From: Pseudomonadota bacterium
GTDB lineage: Bacteria; BMS3Abin14
Assembly (NCBI GenBank): GCA_030636965.1
Contig: DAOVVW010000097.1
Location: forward strand, 1 to 5,382
Direction of reading: 5' to 3'
DNA length: 5,382 nt
The notes below the pieces were generated by a model. It was given only the letters and a program-made list of their open reading frames with translations. It made no database searches and was not told the origin of the DNA. Numbering within the stretch: the stretch's first letter is position 1; the number at the start of each line of letters is the position of its first letter. Below are positions 1-5,373 of this stretch, one piece after another. The translations under genes and the position numbers were made by a program.

Positions 1-1
1 C

Positions 2-772
2 TACCAGGTGATAATTCGCCCCCGCCTGTCCATTATGTTCTACGGCATGAACGTTAGTGTTCCTCCCTACGACAACCCCCACCTGAGGATGGCTCTTGCC
101 CTGGCAACGGACAGCAAGACAAATGTAGGAATAGAGTTGGGCGGTCTGTACACTCCGGCTCACCAGATACTTCCCCTGGGGATGCCGGGCTACACACCTG
201 AAAACTCGCTTATCAGGTACAATCCTGATGAGGCTGCAAAGCTCCTTAAAAGGGCAGGATATCCAGGGGGAAAAGGTCTTGTCGAGCTTTCCCTGGCTTC
301 CGCCTCCCACTCGGATTTCGCGGTCAAAGAACTTGCTCTTTTTTCCGGGGATCTTGAGAGGATCGGGGTCAGGGTAAAGCCGGTCTTCGTAGATGATTGG
401 GGGGAGTTTAAGAAGGGCATCAAGGAGGGGAAGTACCCCTTCTACAGATACGCCCTCTACGCGGACGTTCCCACACCTGACGACCTCATGGCCCCCCTGT
501 TCGAGACGGGTTCCAGGCATAATTATTCTAATTTCTCGGATCCGGAAGCGGACAGGCTCTTTGCACGGAGCCGCATAGAAGTGGATCCGGCAAAGCGTGC
601 CTCTCTTTACAGGAAGGCCGAGATGATCATTCTCAATAAAGCTCCCCTGATACCGGTCCTCTTTATCTCTACACGGGTGGTATTTCAGAAAAGCGTTCAG
701 GGAATCGACCTTCCCGCCACCGGTGTGCCTTACCTCCTATTAAGGGAAGTTTTCATTAAAGGCTCTCCCTGA
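2..772 (+). CDS. ABC transporter solute-binding protein, family 5 (SBP_bac_5), C-terminal half; 5' end outside window
   Basis: The reading frame is open from the left edge (codons Y-Q-V at nt 2-10), so the GTG at nt 8 is probably internal. About 256 residues are present, against roughly 500-550 for full-length members. What is visible matches the C-terminal lobe of SBP_bac_5 proteins, the lipoprotein or periplasmic binding subunits of peptide, oligopeptide and nickel ABC importers. There is a PPYDNPHLRMALALATD segment (nt 65-115; family pattern 'P..d..vR.Al..A.D'), then LPLGMPGY (nt 170-193), a YNPDEAAKLLKRAGYPGG stretch (nt 218-271), a YADVPTPDDL hinge-like segment (nt 458-487), N-Y-S-N-F-S-D-P-E-ADRLF (nt 521-562) and a DPAKRASLYRKAE helix followed by APLIPVLF. 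The solute cannot be read from this half. No permease or ATPase gene follows; a sensor kinase starts 14 nt later, so the protein may serve sensing as well as or instead of transport (inference). Confidence 0.9.
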   Translation, partial: YQVIIRPRLSIMFYGMNVSVPPYDNPHLRMALALATDSKTNVGIELGGLYTPAHQILPLGMPGYTPENSLIRYNPDEAAKLLKRAGYPGGKGLVELSLASASHSDFAVKELALFSGDLERIGVRVKPVFVDDWGEFKKGIKEGKYPFYRYALYADVPTPDDLMAPLFETGSRHNYSNFSDPEADRLFARSRIEVDPAKRASLYRKAEMIILNKAPLIPVLFISTRVVFQKSVQGIDLPATGVPYLLLREVFIKGSP

Positions 773-786
773 GACCGCCCGGCTCC

Positions 787-2613
787 ATGAGTCGAACGAC
801 CCTCCAGAGAAAGCTCACACTCCTGTTCGGGATCATTATCGTCGCCGTTGTTCTCGCGGTGGGTGGAATCACCGTTTATGAGAGCCGGAAAATGCTCATC
901 GAACAGGCCCGAAGGACAGGTGTCGCGCTTGCGGGGAACATCGCGGCCGCGGCCTCCAACGATTTTTTCAACTACAACTACATAGGACTGGAGCAGAAAG
1001 CGGAGGAAGCGGCAAGAGAGCCTGAAGTTGCCTACGTTATCCTCTACGACAAGGAGGGACAGGTGGCAGCCTACTCCGGTCAGGGTTCTGCAGATCTCCC
1101 TGATTCCCCCGACCCGCTTTCTGCGGAAACAACAGGAACTTTACAGATCTTTGTGCTGGACGGTTTTATCAAGGGCTACGGCGGGAGAGGCCTTGACATA
1201 CTCGTTCCCGTAACTGTGGCGGGAACCGCTGCCAGGTGGGGTTCCGTGCGTCTGGGACTGAAGCTTGATCGCATCTACAGACGCATGAGCCTGCTTTCCT
1301 GGATAGTTTTTGCTTTGTGTCTGGTGGGAGTTTTTTCGGGCTGGGCTGCCTCGGCCCTCTTTACAAAGCGAATTACAATTCCCCTGGAAAACCTCGTAGG
1401 GGCTGCCGTCAGTGTATCTGAAGGAGATTATGACACCAGGATCGAGGTTGAGACCGGCGATGAGGTCCAGGAGCTGGCCGATAATTTTAACTGGATGACC
1501 CAGGAACTTAAGAAACAGCGCGCCAACCTGGAGGAAAATCTCGATGAGATAGGGCGCCTGAAGCATTTCAGTGACCTGGTGATACTCTCCATAACAAACG
1601 GCCTCATCACCATGGACAGGGACGGGAATATAGCAGCTTTTAACAGGATGGCCGAAAAGATCCTCAATACTTCTGCGGAAAAGGCCCTTGGAAAGTCACC
1701 CAACCAGGTCTGGGGTGATACCGACGCGGTTTCGGTAATGGCGTCTTTGCTTCAGGATGAAGACTCTGCCGGAGAGGTCAGGCTGAGGTGGCCAGCTAAA
1801 GACGGGGGCCACCGGATCCTGGAGATGGGCACAGCCGTGATCAGGGAAAGCGATGGAAGAGCCGTAGGGCACATTGTCCTGTTCTCCGATCTGACCGAGA
1901 AAAAGGAGCTGGAAGATCGGGTTAAGCGCGCTGACCGACTGGCCGCGTTGGGAACACTTGCTGCAGGACTTGCCCATGAGATCAAGAACCCCCTCACAGC
2001 AATAAGGACTTTCGTTCAGCTCATGCCCGAGCGGCACGAAAGACCTGATTTTCTGGAGAAGTTCAACCGGACAGTGCCAAGAGAGCTTGACAGGGTAAAC
2101 AACCTCCTGGAGGATCTCCTTGACCTCGTCCGTACACCTACTCTCAACATATCCCGGGTGCATGTAGCCGATTGTGTTGGTCATGTTCTGGAGACTCTGG
2201 AGCCTGAAATAGAGAAGAGGGGTGTGGTGGTCGACCTGGCTATCGATGCTGACATTCAGCCTGTCAGTGCCGATGCAGAATACCTGTCCAGGGCTATCTT
2301 CAATATTGTCCTCAATGCGGTACAGGCCATGCCCCAGGGCGGTACCCTCGGGATCAGCTCTGAGGTCCGGAATGTTCCTGGAGAGGAGAAAACCGTTTTG
2401 ATAAATATATCGGATGACGGTTTCGGGATTCTGGAGGAGCACCTTGACCAGATCTTCAATCCCTTCTTTACCGACAAGGAGGGGGGCACGGGTCTCGGTC
2501 TTGCGGTGACAAACAAGATAATCGAGGATCAGGATGGCTCCATTACTGTAAGAAGTGAACGGGGAAAGGGGACGGATTTTACCATCAGTCTGCCCGTATT
2601 CCACACCCGCTGA
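787..2613 (+). CDS. Membrane sensor histidine kinase (periplasmic sensor - HAMP - PAS - HisKA - HATPase_c)
   Basis: A complete 608-residue two-component kinase of NtrB/AtoS/ZraS-like build. TM1 is about residues 11-30 and TM2 about 168-188. They bracket a periplasmic sensor of about 135 residues whose VAYVILYDKEGQVAAYSG stretch (81-98) looks like a PDC/Cache-type strand-turn-strand. HAMP runs about 189-242 (conserved P199; EGDYDTRIEV...DEV), a short coiled coil about 240-258, and PAS about 258-372 (NGLITMDRDGNIAAFN). The HisKA H-box LAAGLAHEIKNPL places the phosphoacceptor at His397. The ATPase domain has its N-box at NIVLNAVQAM (Asn510), G1 at DDGFGI (543-548), the F-box at NPFFT (558-562) and G2 at GGTGLGL (566-572). 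All catalytic boxes are intact and there is no fused receiver. The ATG sits just before TM1 as expected, but the 14-nt gap after the binding-protein stop has no SD, suggesting translational coupling. The cognate regulator is not certain: the two downstream receivers are candidates, though they have their own predicted promoter. The ligand is unknown. Confidence 0.95.
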   Translation: MSRTTLQRKLTLLFGIIIVAVVLAVGGITVYESRKMLIEQARRTGVALAGNIAAAASNDFFNYNYIGLEQKAEEAAREPEVAYVILYDKEGQVAAYSGQGSADLPDSPDPLSAETTGTLQIFVLDGFIKGYGGRGLDILVPVTVAGTAARWGSVRLGLKLDRIYRRMSLLSWIVFALCLVGVFSGWAASALFTKRITIPLENLVGAAVSVSEGDYDTRIEVETGDEVQELADNFNWMTQELKKQRANLEENLDEIGRLKHFSDLVILSITNGLITMDRDGNIAAFNRMAEKILNTSAEKALGKSPNQVWGDTDAVSVMASLLQDEDSAGEVRLRWPAKDGGHRILEMGTAVIRESDGRAVGHIVLFSDLTEKKELEDRVKRADRLAALGTLAAGLAHEIKNPLTAIRTFVQLMPERHERPDFLEKFNRTVPRELDRVNNLLEDLLDLVRTPTLNISRVHVADCVGHVLETLEPEIEKRGVVVDLAIDADIQPVSADAEYLSRAIFNIVLNAVQAMPQGGTLGISSEVRNVPGEEKTVLINISDDGFGILEEHLDQIFNPFFTDKEGGTGLGLAVTNKIIEDQDGSITVRSERGKGTDFTISLPVFHTR

Positions 2614-2628
2614 ACATATGCATACATC

Positions 2629-2656
2629 TGTGTGCACTGCACATGAGTGTGTGCAG
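2629..2656. repeat. Palindrome and direct-repeat cluster upstream of the receiver genes (possible activator site)
   Basis: TGTGTGCA occurs twice in direct orientation (2629-2636 and 2648-2655, 19-bp period). The segment also holds a near-perfect palindrome TGTGCA-C-TGCACA (2631-2643) and an overlapping inverted repeat CTGCACA-6 nt-TGTGCAG (2637-2643 with 2650-2656). It starts 15 bp after the kinase stop codon. As a terminator it is weak because no T-run follows. Relative to the start site predicted from the sigma-54-like element it spans about -116 to -89, the usual position of upstream activator sites for enhancer-binding proteins. The repeats are seen directly; the regulatory role is inferred. 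Confidence 0.5.
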
Positions 2657-2678
2657 CCCAGCCCACATTCAAAAAACC

Positions 2679-2691
2679 TAACCAATTGATT
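2679..2691 (-). promoter_or_regulatory. Candidate IHF binding site
   Basis: TAACCAATTGATT is the reverse complement of a full match to the classical IHF consensus WATCAANNNNTTR. It lies in an AT-rich stretch (about 2670-2710), between the palindromic repeat cluster and the -24/-12 element, at about -66 to -54 from the predicted start. This is where IHF bends DNA in many sigma-54 promoters. A 13-mer with this degeneracy occurs by chance fairly often, so the support comes mainly from its position. Confidence 0.45.
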
Positions 2692-2718
2692 TTAAAAGTA
2701 ATTTAATCTTGGTGCCTC

Positions 2719-2734
2719 TGGCTTGGTTCTTGCT
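2719..2734 (+). promoter_or_regulatory. Candidate sigma-54 (RpoN) -24/-12 promoter for the receiver genes
   Basis: TGGCTTGGTTCTTGCT fits the RpoN consensus TGGCACR-N4-TTGCW at every defined position except the A and C that follow TGGC. The invariant GG (2720-2721) and GC (2732-2733) are exactly 10 nt apart. Transcription would start near 2745 and leave a leader of about 97 nt before the receiver ATG at 2842. I saw no convincing sigma-70 -35/-10 pair in this intergenic region. An AT-rich IHF-like site and an upstream repeat cluster strengthen the call. Confidence 0.6.
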
Positions 2735-2841
2735 CTAACCCTCCGTGAAAAAGGCGAGCTGGATATCTGAATGTAGGAGAGGTTTGTTCAATTGCGATCG
2801 AAATGCAGGATGGTGTGCTTATTTAGAAGGGGGACAGCCAC

Positions 2842-3213
2842 ATGAACAGGGACAAAAAGGTCCTGTTGGTTGTAGATGATAATATCGGGATCATCGAGAG
2901 CATGGACATGCTTTTCTGTGACGACTATAGGGTTCTGGCTGCAAGCTCGGTTACCGAGGCCCTGAATATTTTAGGTGGAATAAAGCCGGATATCATCCTT
3001 CTCGATTATTTAATGCCGGGTTTGAACGGAATTCAGCTGCTCCGGGAGATAAAGCAGATGAAAATGGCATCCAGGATCATTCTCTTTACTGCATCAGTAT
3101 GGGAGAGCGTGCGTGAAGAGGTGATGGATCTCGGTGTAGATGGATTTATCAGGAAGCCTTTTGATATCTGGGAAATTGAAGCCCTTGCAAGGGGTATTGC
3201 ACCGGCAGCATGA
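2842..3213 (+). CDS. Single-domain response regulator (CheY-like receiver), first of two
   Basis: A 123-residue protein that is a REC domain with no output domain. It has the acidic pair D12-D13 (VVDDN), phosphoacceptor D55 in LLDYLMP, switch Thr T83 (LFTAS), aromatic F102 at the position equivalent to CheY Tyr106, and K105-P106-F107. All phosphorylation residues are present. A strong SD, AAGGGGG at 2827-2833, sits 8 nt before the ATG. The gene follows the kinase by 228 bp and appears to have its own sigma-54-like promoter. Stand-alone receivers act by protein-protein contact, as phosphorelay intermediates or phosphate sinks. The partner cannot be read from sequence; the upstream kinase is the obvious candidate. 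It is not specifically a chemotaxis CheY: no che genes are nearby and alpha-4/beta-5/alpha-5 does not look like classical CheY. Confidence 0.93.
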   Translation: MNRDKKVLLVVDDNIGIIESMDMLFCDDYRVLAASSVTEALNILGGIKPDIILLDYLMPGLNGIQLLREIKQMKMASRIILFTASVWESVREEVMDLGVDGFIRKPFDIWEIEALARGIAPAA

Positions 3214-3256
3214 TAGAGGAGGAGTCAAGACAGCCCAGCTAACATCCTCCAATAAA

Positions 3257-3271
3257 AGAATTAGCAATTCT
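3257..3271. repeat. Short inverted repeat in the gap between the two receiver genes
   Basis: AGAATT-AGC-AATTCT is a perfect 6-bp inverted repeat with a 3-nt centre. It ends 2 nt before the SD of the second receiver gene. The AT-only core makes a weak RNA stem. It could affect ribosome access or be a small operator, or be chance. Confidence 0.25.
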
Positions 3272-3273
3272 AC

Positions 3274-3278
3274 GAGGA
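3274..3278 (+). promoter_or_regulatory. Ribosome binding site that fixes the start of the second receiver
   Basis: GAGGA lies 8 nt before the ATG at 3287. The same frame is open further upstream to an ATG at 3140 inside the first receiver gene, but the extra 49 residues (basic, low complexity) match no part of a REC fold, and the 3140 start would overlap the upstream gene by 74 nt. The SD and the domain boundary both favour 3287. Confidence 0.75.
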
Positions 3279-3286
3279 TACGGACC

Positions 3287-3691
3287 ATGACAGATAACAG
3301 GTATGAGATGAGAGAGTTCTGCAGAGGGAAGAAAGTTCTGCTTGTTGACGACAACCCCGATGTTCTCTACCTTTTGAACGACCTGCTCAGAAGGAGCCTC
3401 GAGGTGGAAGTCTCTACAGCCCAGAACGGAAAAGTGGCAGTTGAAGCAGCAAAGGATATTCAGCCGGACCTGATCCTTATGGATCTGATGATGCCTGTAA
3501 TGGATGGGCTGGAAGCTATAAGTAAGATCAAGGACGATGAGAGCACAAACAAGATCCCGGTTGTGGCCATTACCGCTCTTATCAATACTTATCAAAGAGA
3601 TGATGTAATGAAACACGGCTTTGTAGAATGTCTGGAAAAGCCCCTGGACTTCGACCAGCTAAAAGATATGGTTTTCAGGTATATCGTCTAG
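3287..3691 (+). CDS. Single-domain response regulator (DivK/CheY-like receiver), second of two
   Basis: A 134-residue stand-alone REC domain preceded by about 14 extra N-terminal residues. It has the acidic pair D21-D22 (LLVDDNPD), phosphoacceptor D66 in LMDLMMPVMDG, switch residue T96 (AITAL) and K118-P119. The DLMMPVMDGLEA and IPVVAITA motifs resemble DivK-type and hybrid-kinase receivers. The residue three before the conserved Lys is Cys115, where most receivers have Tyr, Phe or His. There is no output domain. It starts 73 bp after the first receiver with no clear terminator or promoter between them, so the two are probably co-transcribed. Sequence identity with the first receiver is limited mostly to the phosphorylation motifs, which argues against a recent tandem duplication and for separate partners. 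Confidence 0.93.
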   Translation: MTDNRYEMREFCRGKKVLLVDDNPDVLYLLNDLLRRSLEVEVSTAQNGKVAVEAAKDIQPDLILMDLMMPVMDGLEAISKIKDDESTNKIPVVAITALINTYQRDDVMKHGFVECLEKPLDFDQLKDMVFRYIV

Positions 3692-3709
3692 GTTAATTCC
3701 CGGCTCAGG

Positions 3710-3745
3710 TCACAAAAGATCCCCTTTTTGTCTTCCCCTTTGTGA
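3710..3745. terminator. Weak hairpin(s) between convergent genes, possible bidirectional terminator
   Basis: TCACAAA (3710-3716) pairs perfectly with TTTGTGA (3739-3745). A tighter alternative pairs ACAAAAG (3712-3718) with the CTTTTTGT stretch at 3724-3731 around a C-rich loop, with one bulge. A further 5-bp stem, ACAGG/CCTGT (3758-3762 with 3769-3773), lies 17 nt past the minus-strand stop. None has the GC-rich stem plus T-run of a textbook intrinsic terminator. The location between two gene ends is the main support. Confidence 0.3.
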
Positions 3746-3789
3746 AGTATGATTTGCACAGGATAGTGCCTGTTAACGGCCAGCCGGTA

Positions 3790-5256
3790 TTAAGGTGTGT
3801 CGGAAAATTTAATGACCTTTACTGTTACTTCCTTACTGTCAAGTGGGGGATCCTCCATTACTATCAGGAAAGGAACTGAACTTTCCGGAGCAATAGAGGA
3901 GTTACTCAATGACTGACCAAGCTCATTCTCAAGTGCCGTTCTGATGGATGGAAGATCCCTGGAAGCAAGCTCATTATCTGAGAACAGGTTCCCGCAGTAA
4001 GCAGCAGCTCTGGCCAGTTCCTTGCCACCCTTACCTTTGAAGATCGCTTCTACCTGTATCATCCCCTTATTCGATAGATACTTGTTCCTGATATTTCCTC
4101 TCACCGCGGCAAGAAGGACGCCGTCTCCTCTTTTCAGGGTGCTGACCTGAACGTTTTCTACGGCAAGGTCCCCCTGCTGAGCAGTTGATTTTGACGGAAG
4201 CAGGATGCGAATTTTCGGGTAATTGTAGTAACCAGCAGCCAGCAGTAGAACCAGCAGCAGAAGAAGTCGAAGGCCCTTGCGCTCCTTTTTAGGTGGCTTT
4301 GCTCGAATATCCGGTTTGGGCATCTTGACTGTGATTGGTTTCGTGTAACTTGCGACCGTTTCATCTATATGAGGCGGCTGCTCTTCAAGATCATCAAGTG
4401 CAGCCGGTTCCGGAGGCGAAATGTCGATGTCGGTCTGGTCAGGTGTCTGCTCGCTTTCAGTCTCAAGGGCTATGTTGCCCCATTCCAGGGATTCGGGGTC
4501 GGGAGTGCCCTCAGCGGCAGCAGGCTGCCCTGATCCGATATCCTGACTTAAGGGTGGCAGAGCGTCCTCAGAATCAGGACTTGTTCCCGGATCAGGCAGA
4601 GCAGGAGAGACTGGTTCCTCTTCAGGCATTTGTGGAGGGGAAGGAGTTTCAGGCAGCGGTGGAGGTTCACCTGCCGGAGCATCGGTCTTAACTTCGGTGG
4701 CAGGATCTGGTGTGTCAGGCGCTGGAGGTTCAGGTTCCTTGTCCTCCTTGCCTGACGAAAAATCGGGTGTGGTCGGTTGAAAGTCCTCCTCTGATGGCGT
4801 TCCGATGAGAGAACTAAGTGCTTCTTCAGGCCCGATAGGCGCAGTTTCCTTTTCTGGCGGTACAGTTGTATCCGCCGGAGGCGCAGTTCCCTTGGCGCCG
4901 GGAGGGGGCAGGGGTGGTTGGGAAGATGGCTCTTTAGCCTGAGGTTCTGGAGGAGGTTCCGATGGTGCAGGCTCGTCTTCAGGCTCTTGTTCTGGAGCTG
5001 CATGTGGCAATTTGCCTGCAGGGGGTGTCTCAGGTGGGGTTTCCACAGGCGGAGGAGGTTCCGGCGGTGAAGGTTCACTTTCAGATTTTTTCTCGGGGGC
5101 CGGCGGTTGTGGTTTGTCTATCTGTTGTGCCTCGTCCGGTGGCTTGACTACAAAAACTTCCTTGCACTTTGCGCAGCGCACCTTGATTCCCTGGGGAAGG
5201 ATCTTCTCCTCGGCAATCCTGTACCTGGAATTACAGCTGTCACACTGGACTATCAC
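3790..5256 (-). CDS. MJ0042-type zinc-ribbon protein with Pro/Glu-rich linker, one TM segment and DUF3426 domain
   Basis: A 488-residue protein with a GTG start; an in-frame TAA lies 7 codons upstream with no other ATG, GTG or TTG between. The N-terminus MIVQCDSCNSRYRI...VRCAKCKEVF is a zinc ribbon with ligands C5, C8, C28 and C31, the zinc_ribbon/MJ0042 motif that usually starts at residue 1, which supports the GTG. Residues about 39-300 are low complexity, dominated by Pro, Glu, Ala, Ser and Asp. A basic patch (K311-R330) precedes one TM helix (about 329-345). Residues about 362-486 (LAVENVQVSTLKRGDG...VRGNIRNKY...) match DUF3426. The positive-inside rule puts the ribbon and linker in the cytoplasm and DUF3426 in the periplasm. 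The architecture is common in deltaproteobacteria; its function is not established. A role linking cytoplasm and envelope is inference. The gene is convergent with the receivers and probably not in their operon. Confidence 0.9.
   Translation of the reverse strand: MIVQCDSCNSRYRIAEEKILPQGIKVRCAKCKEVFVVKPPDEAQQIDKPQPPAPEKKSESEPSPPEPPPPVETPPETPPAGKLPHAAPEQEPEDEPAPSEPPPEPQAKEPSSQPPLPPPGAKGTAPPADTTVPPEKETAPIGPEEALSSLIGTPSEEDFQPTTPDFSSGKEDKEPEPPAPDTPDPATEVKTDAPAGEPPPLPETPSPPQMPEEEPVSPALPDPGTSPDSEDALPPLSQDIGSGQPAAAEGTPDPESLEWGNIALETESEQTPDQTDIDISPPEPAALDDLEEQPPHIDETVASYTKPITVKMPKPDIRAKPPKKERKGLRLLLLLVLLLAAGYYNYPKIRILLPSKSTAQQGDLAVENVQVSTLKRGDGVLLAAVRGNIRNKYLSNKGMIQVEAIFKGKGGKELARAAAYCGNLFSDNELASRDLPSIRTALENELGQSLSNSSIAPESSVPFLIVMEDPPLDSKEVTVKVIKFSDTP
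4357..5142 (-). repeat. Low-complexity Pro/Glu-rich coding region
   Basis: This segment encodes the roughly 260-residue linker of the zinc-ribbon/DUF3426 protein. Short imperfect units recur: GGAGGTTC on the plus strand at 4661, 4724, 4952 and 5054 reads as Glu-Pro-Pro (GAA CCT CC) on the coding strand. The composition produces long spurious open frames on the plus strand and in the other minus frames. There is no strict tandem period. Confidence 0.7.
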
Positions 5257-5294
5257 GGTATATTCAGCATCCCATTAGAGGGTGAGTAAAATAA

Positions 5295-5323
5295 AGTATA
5301 AATCATGCCTGATACAGCTTCAA
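5295..5323 (-). promoter_or_regulatory. Candidate sigma-70 promoter for the zinc-ribbon/DUF3426 gene
   Basis: Read on the minus strand, TTGAAG (plus coordinates 5318-5323) and TATACT (5295-5300) are separated by exactly 17 bp. They match TTGACA at 4 of 6 and TATAAT at 5 of 6. The start site would be near 5288, giving a leader of about 30 nt before the GTG at 5256. The SD is weak (GGGA about 13 nt before the GTG). Confidence 0.5.
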
Positions 5324-5329
5324 GTCATA

Positions 5330-5360
5330 GAAAGTGGAAATGACACTCTTCACTTTCCAC
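5330..5360. repeat. Overlapping inverted repeats in the divergent control region
   Basis: Two alternative 7-bp perfect pairings share the same bases: GAAAGTG (5330-5336) with CACTTTC (5351-5357), and GTGGAAA (5334-5340) with TTTCCAC (5354-5360). The element starts 7 bp from the -35 of the minus-strand promoter and ends directly before the GGAG of the plus-strand start. It could be an operator, or an RNA hairpin affecting initiation of the plus gene. Confidence 0.4.
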
Positions 5361-5373
5361 GGAGTAAAAAGCC

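Noticed and set aside
2637..2676. Intrinsic terminator after the kinase
   Set aside because: The 7-bp stem is present, but it is followed by a C/A-rich stretch and an A-run, not a T-run.
1696..2685. 329-codon open frame on the minus strand opposite the kinase
   Set aside because: It lies entirely antisense to the conserved PAS/HisKA/HATPase coding sequence, its translation shows no recognisable domain, and it has no convincing SD. It is a shadow frame.
2618..2689. 23-codon reading frame (MHTSVCTAHECV...) just after the kinase
   Set aside because: There is no SD, and it is made mostly of the repeat cluster and the IHF-like stretch; it is better explained as a regulatory region.
3140..3286. 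Upstream extension of the second receiver to an ATG at 3140
   Set aside because: It overlaps the first receiver gene, adds a non-REC basic stretch, and lacks an SD as good as the one before 3287.
4335..4691. 118-codon plus-strand frame within the zinc-ribbon/DUF3426 gene
   Set aside because: It is antisense to the Pro/Glu-rich linker; the biased composition there opens several frames. No domain is seen.
4548..5078. 176-codon alternative minus frame in the linker
   Set aside because: It is a +1-type shadow of the low-complexity region rich in Leu/Arg/His, with no domain; the conserved ends of the protein are in the other frame.
5304..5342. 12-codon frame MPDTASSHRKWK in the divergent region
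   Set aside because: It has no well-placed SD and overlaps the minus-strand promoter; it could be a leader peptide but nothing supports that.
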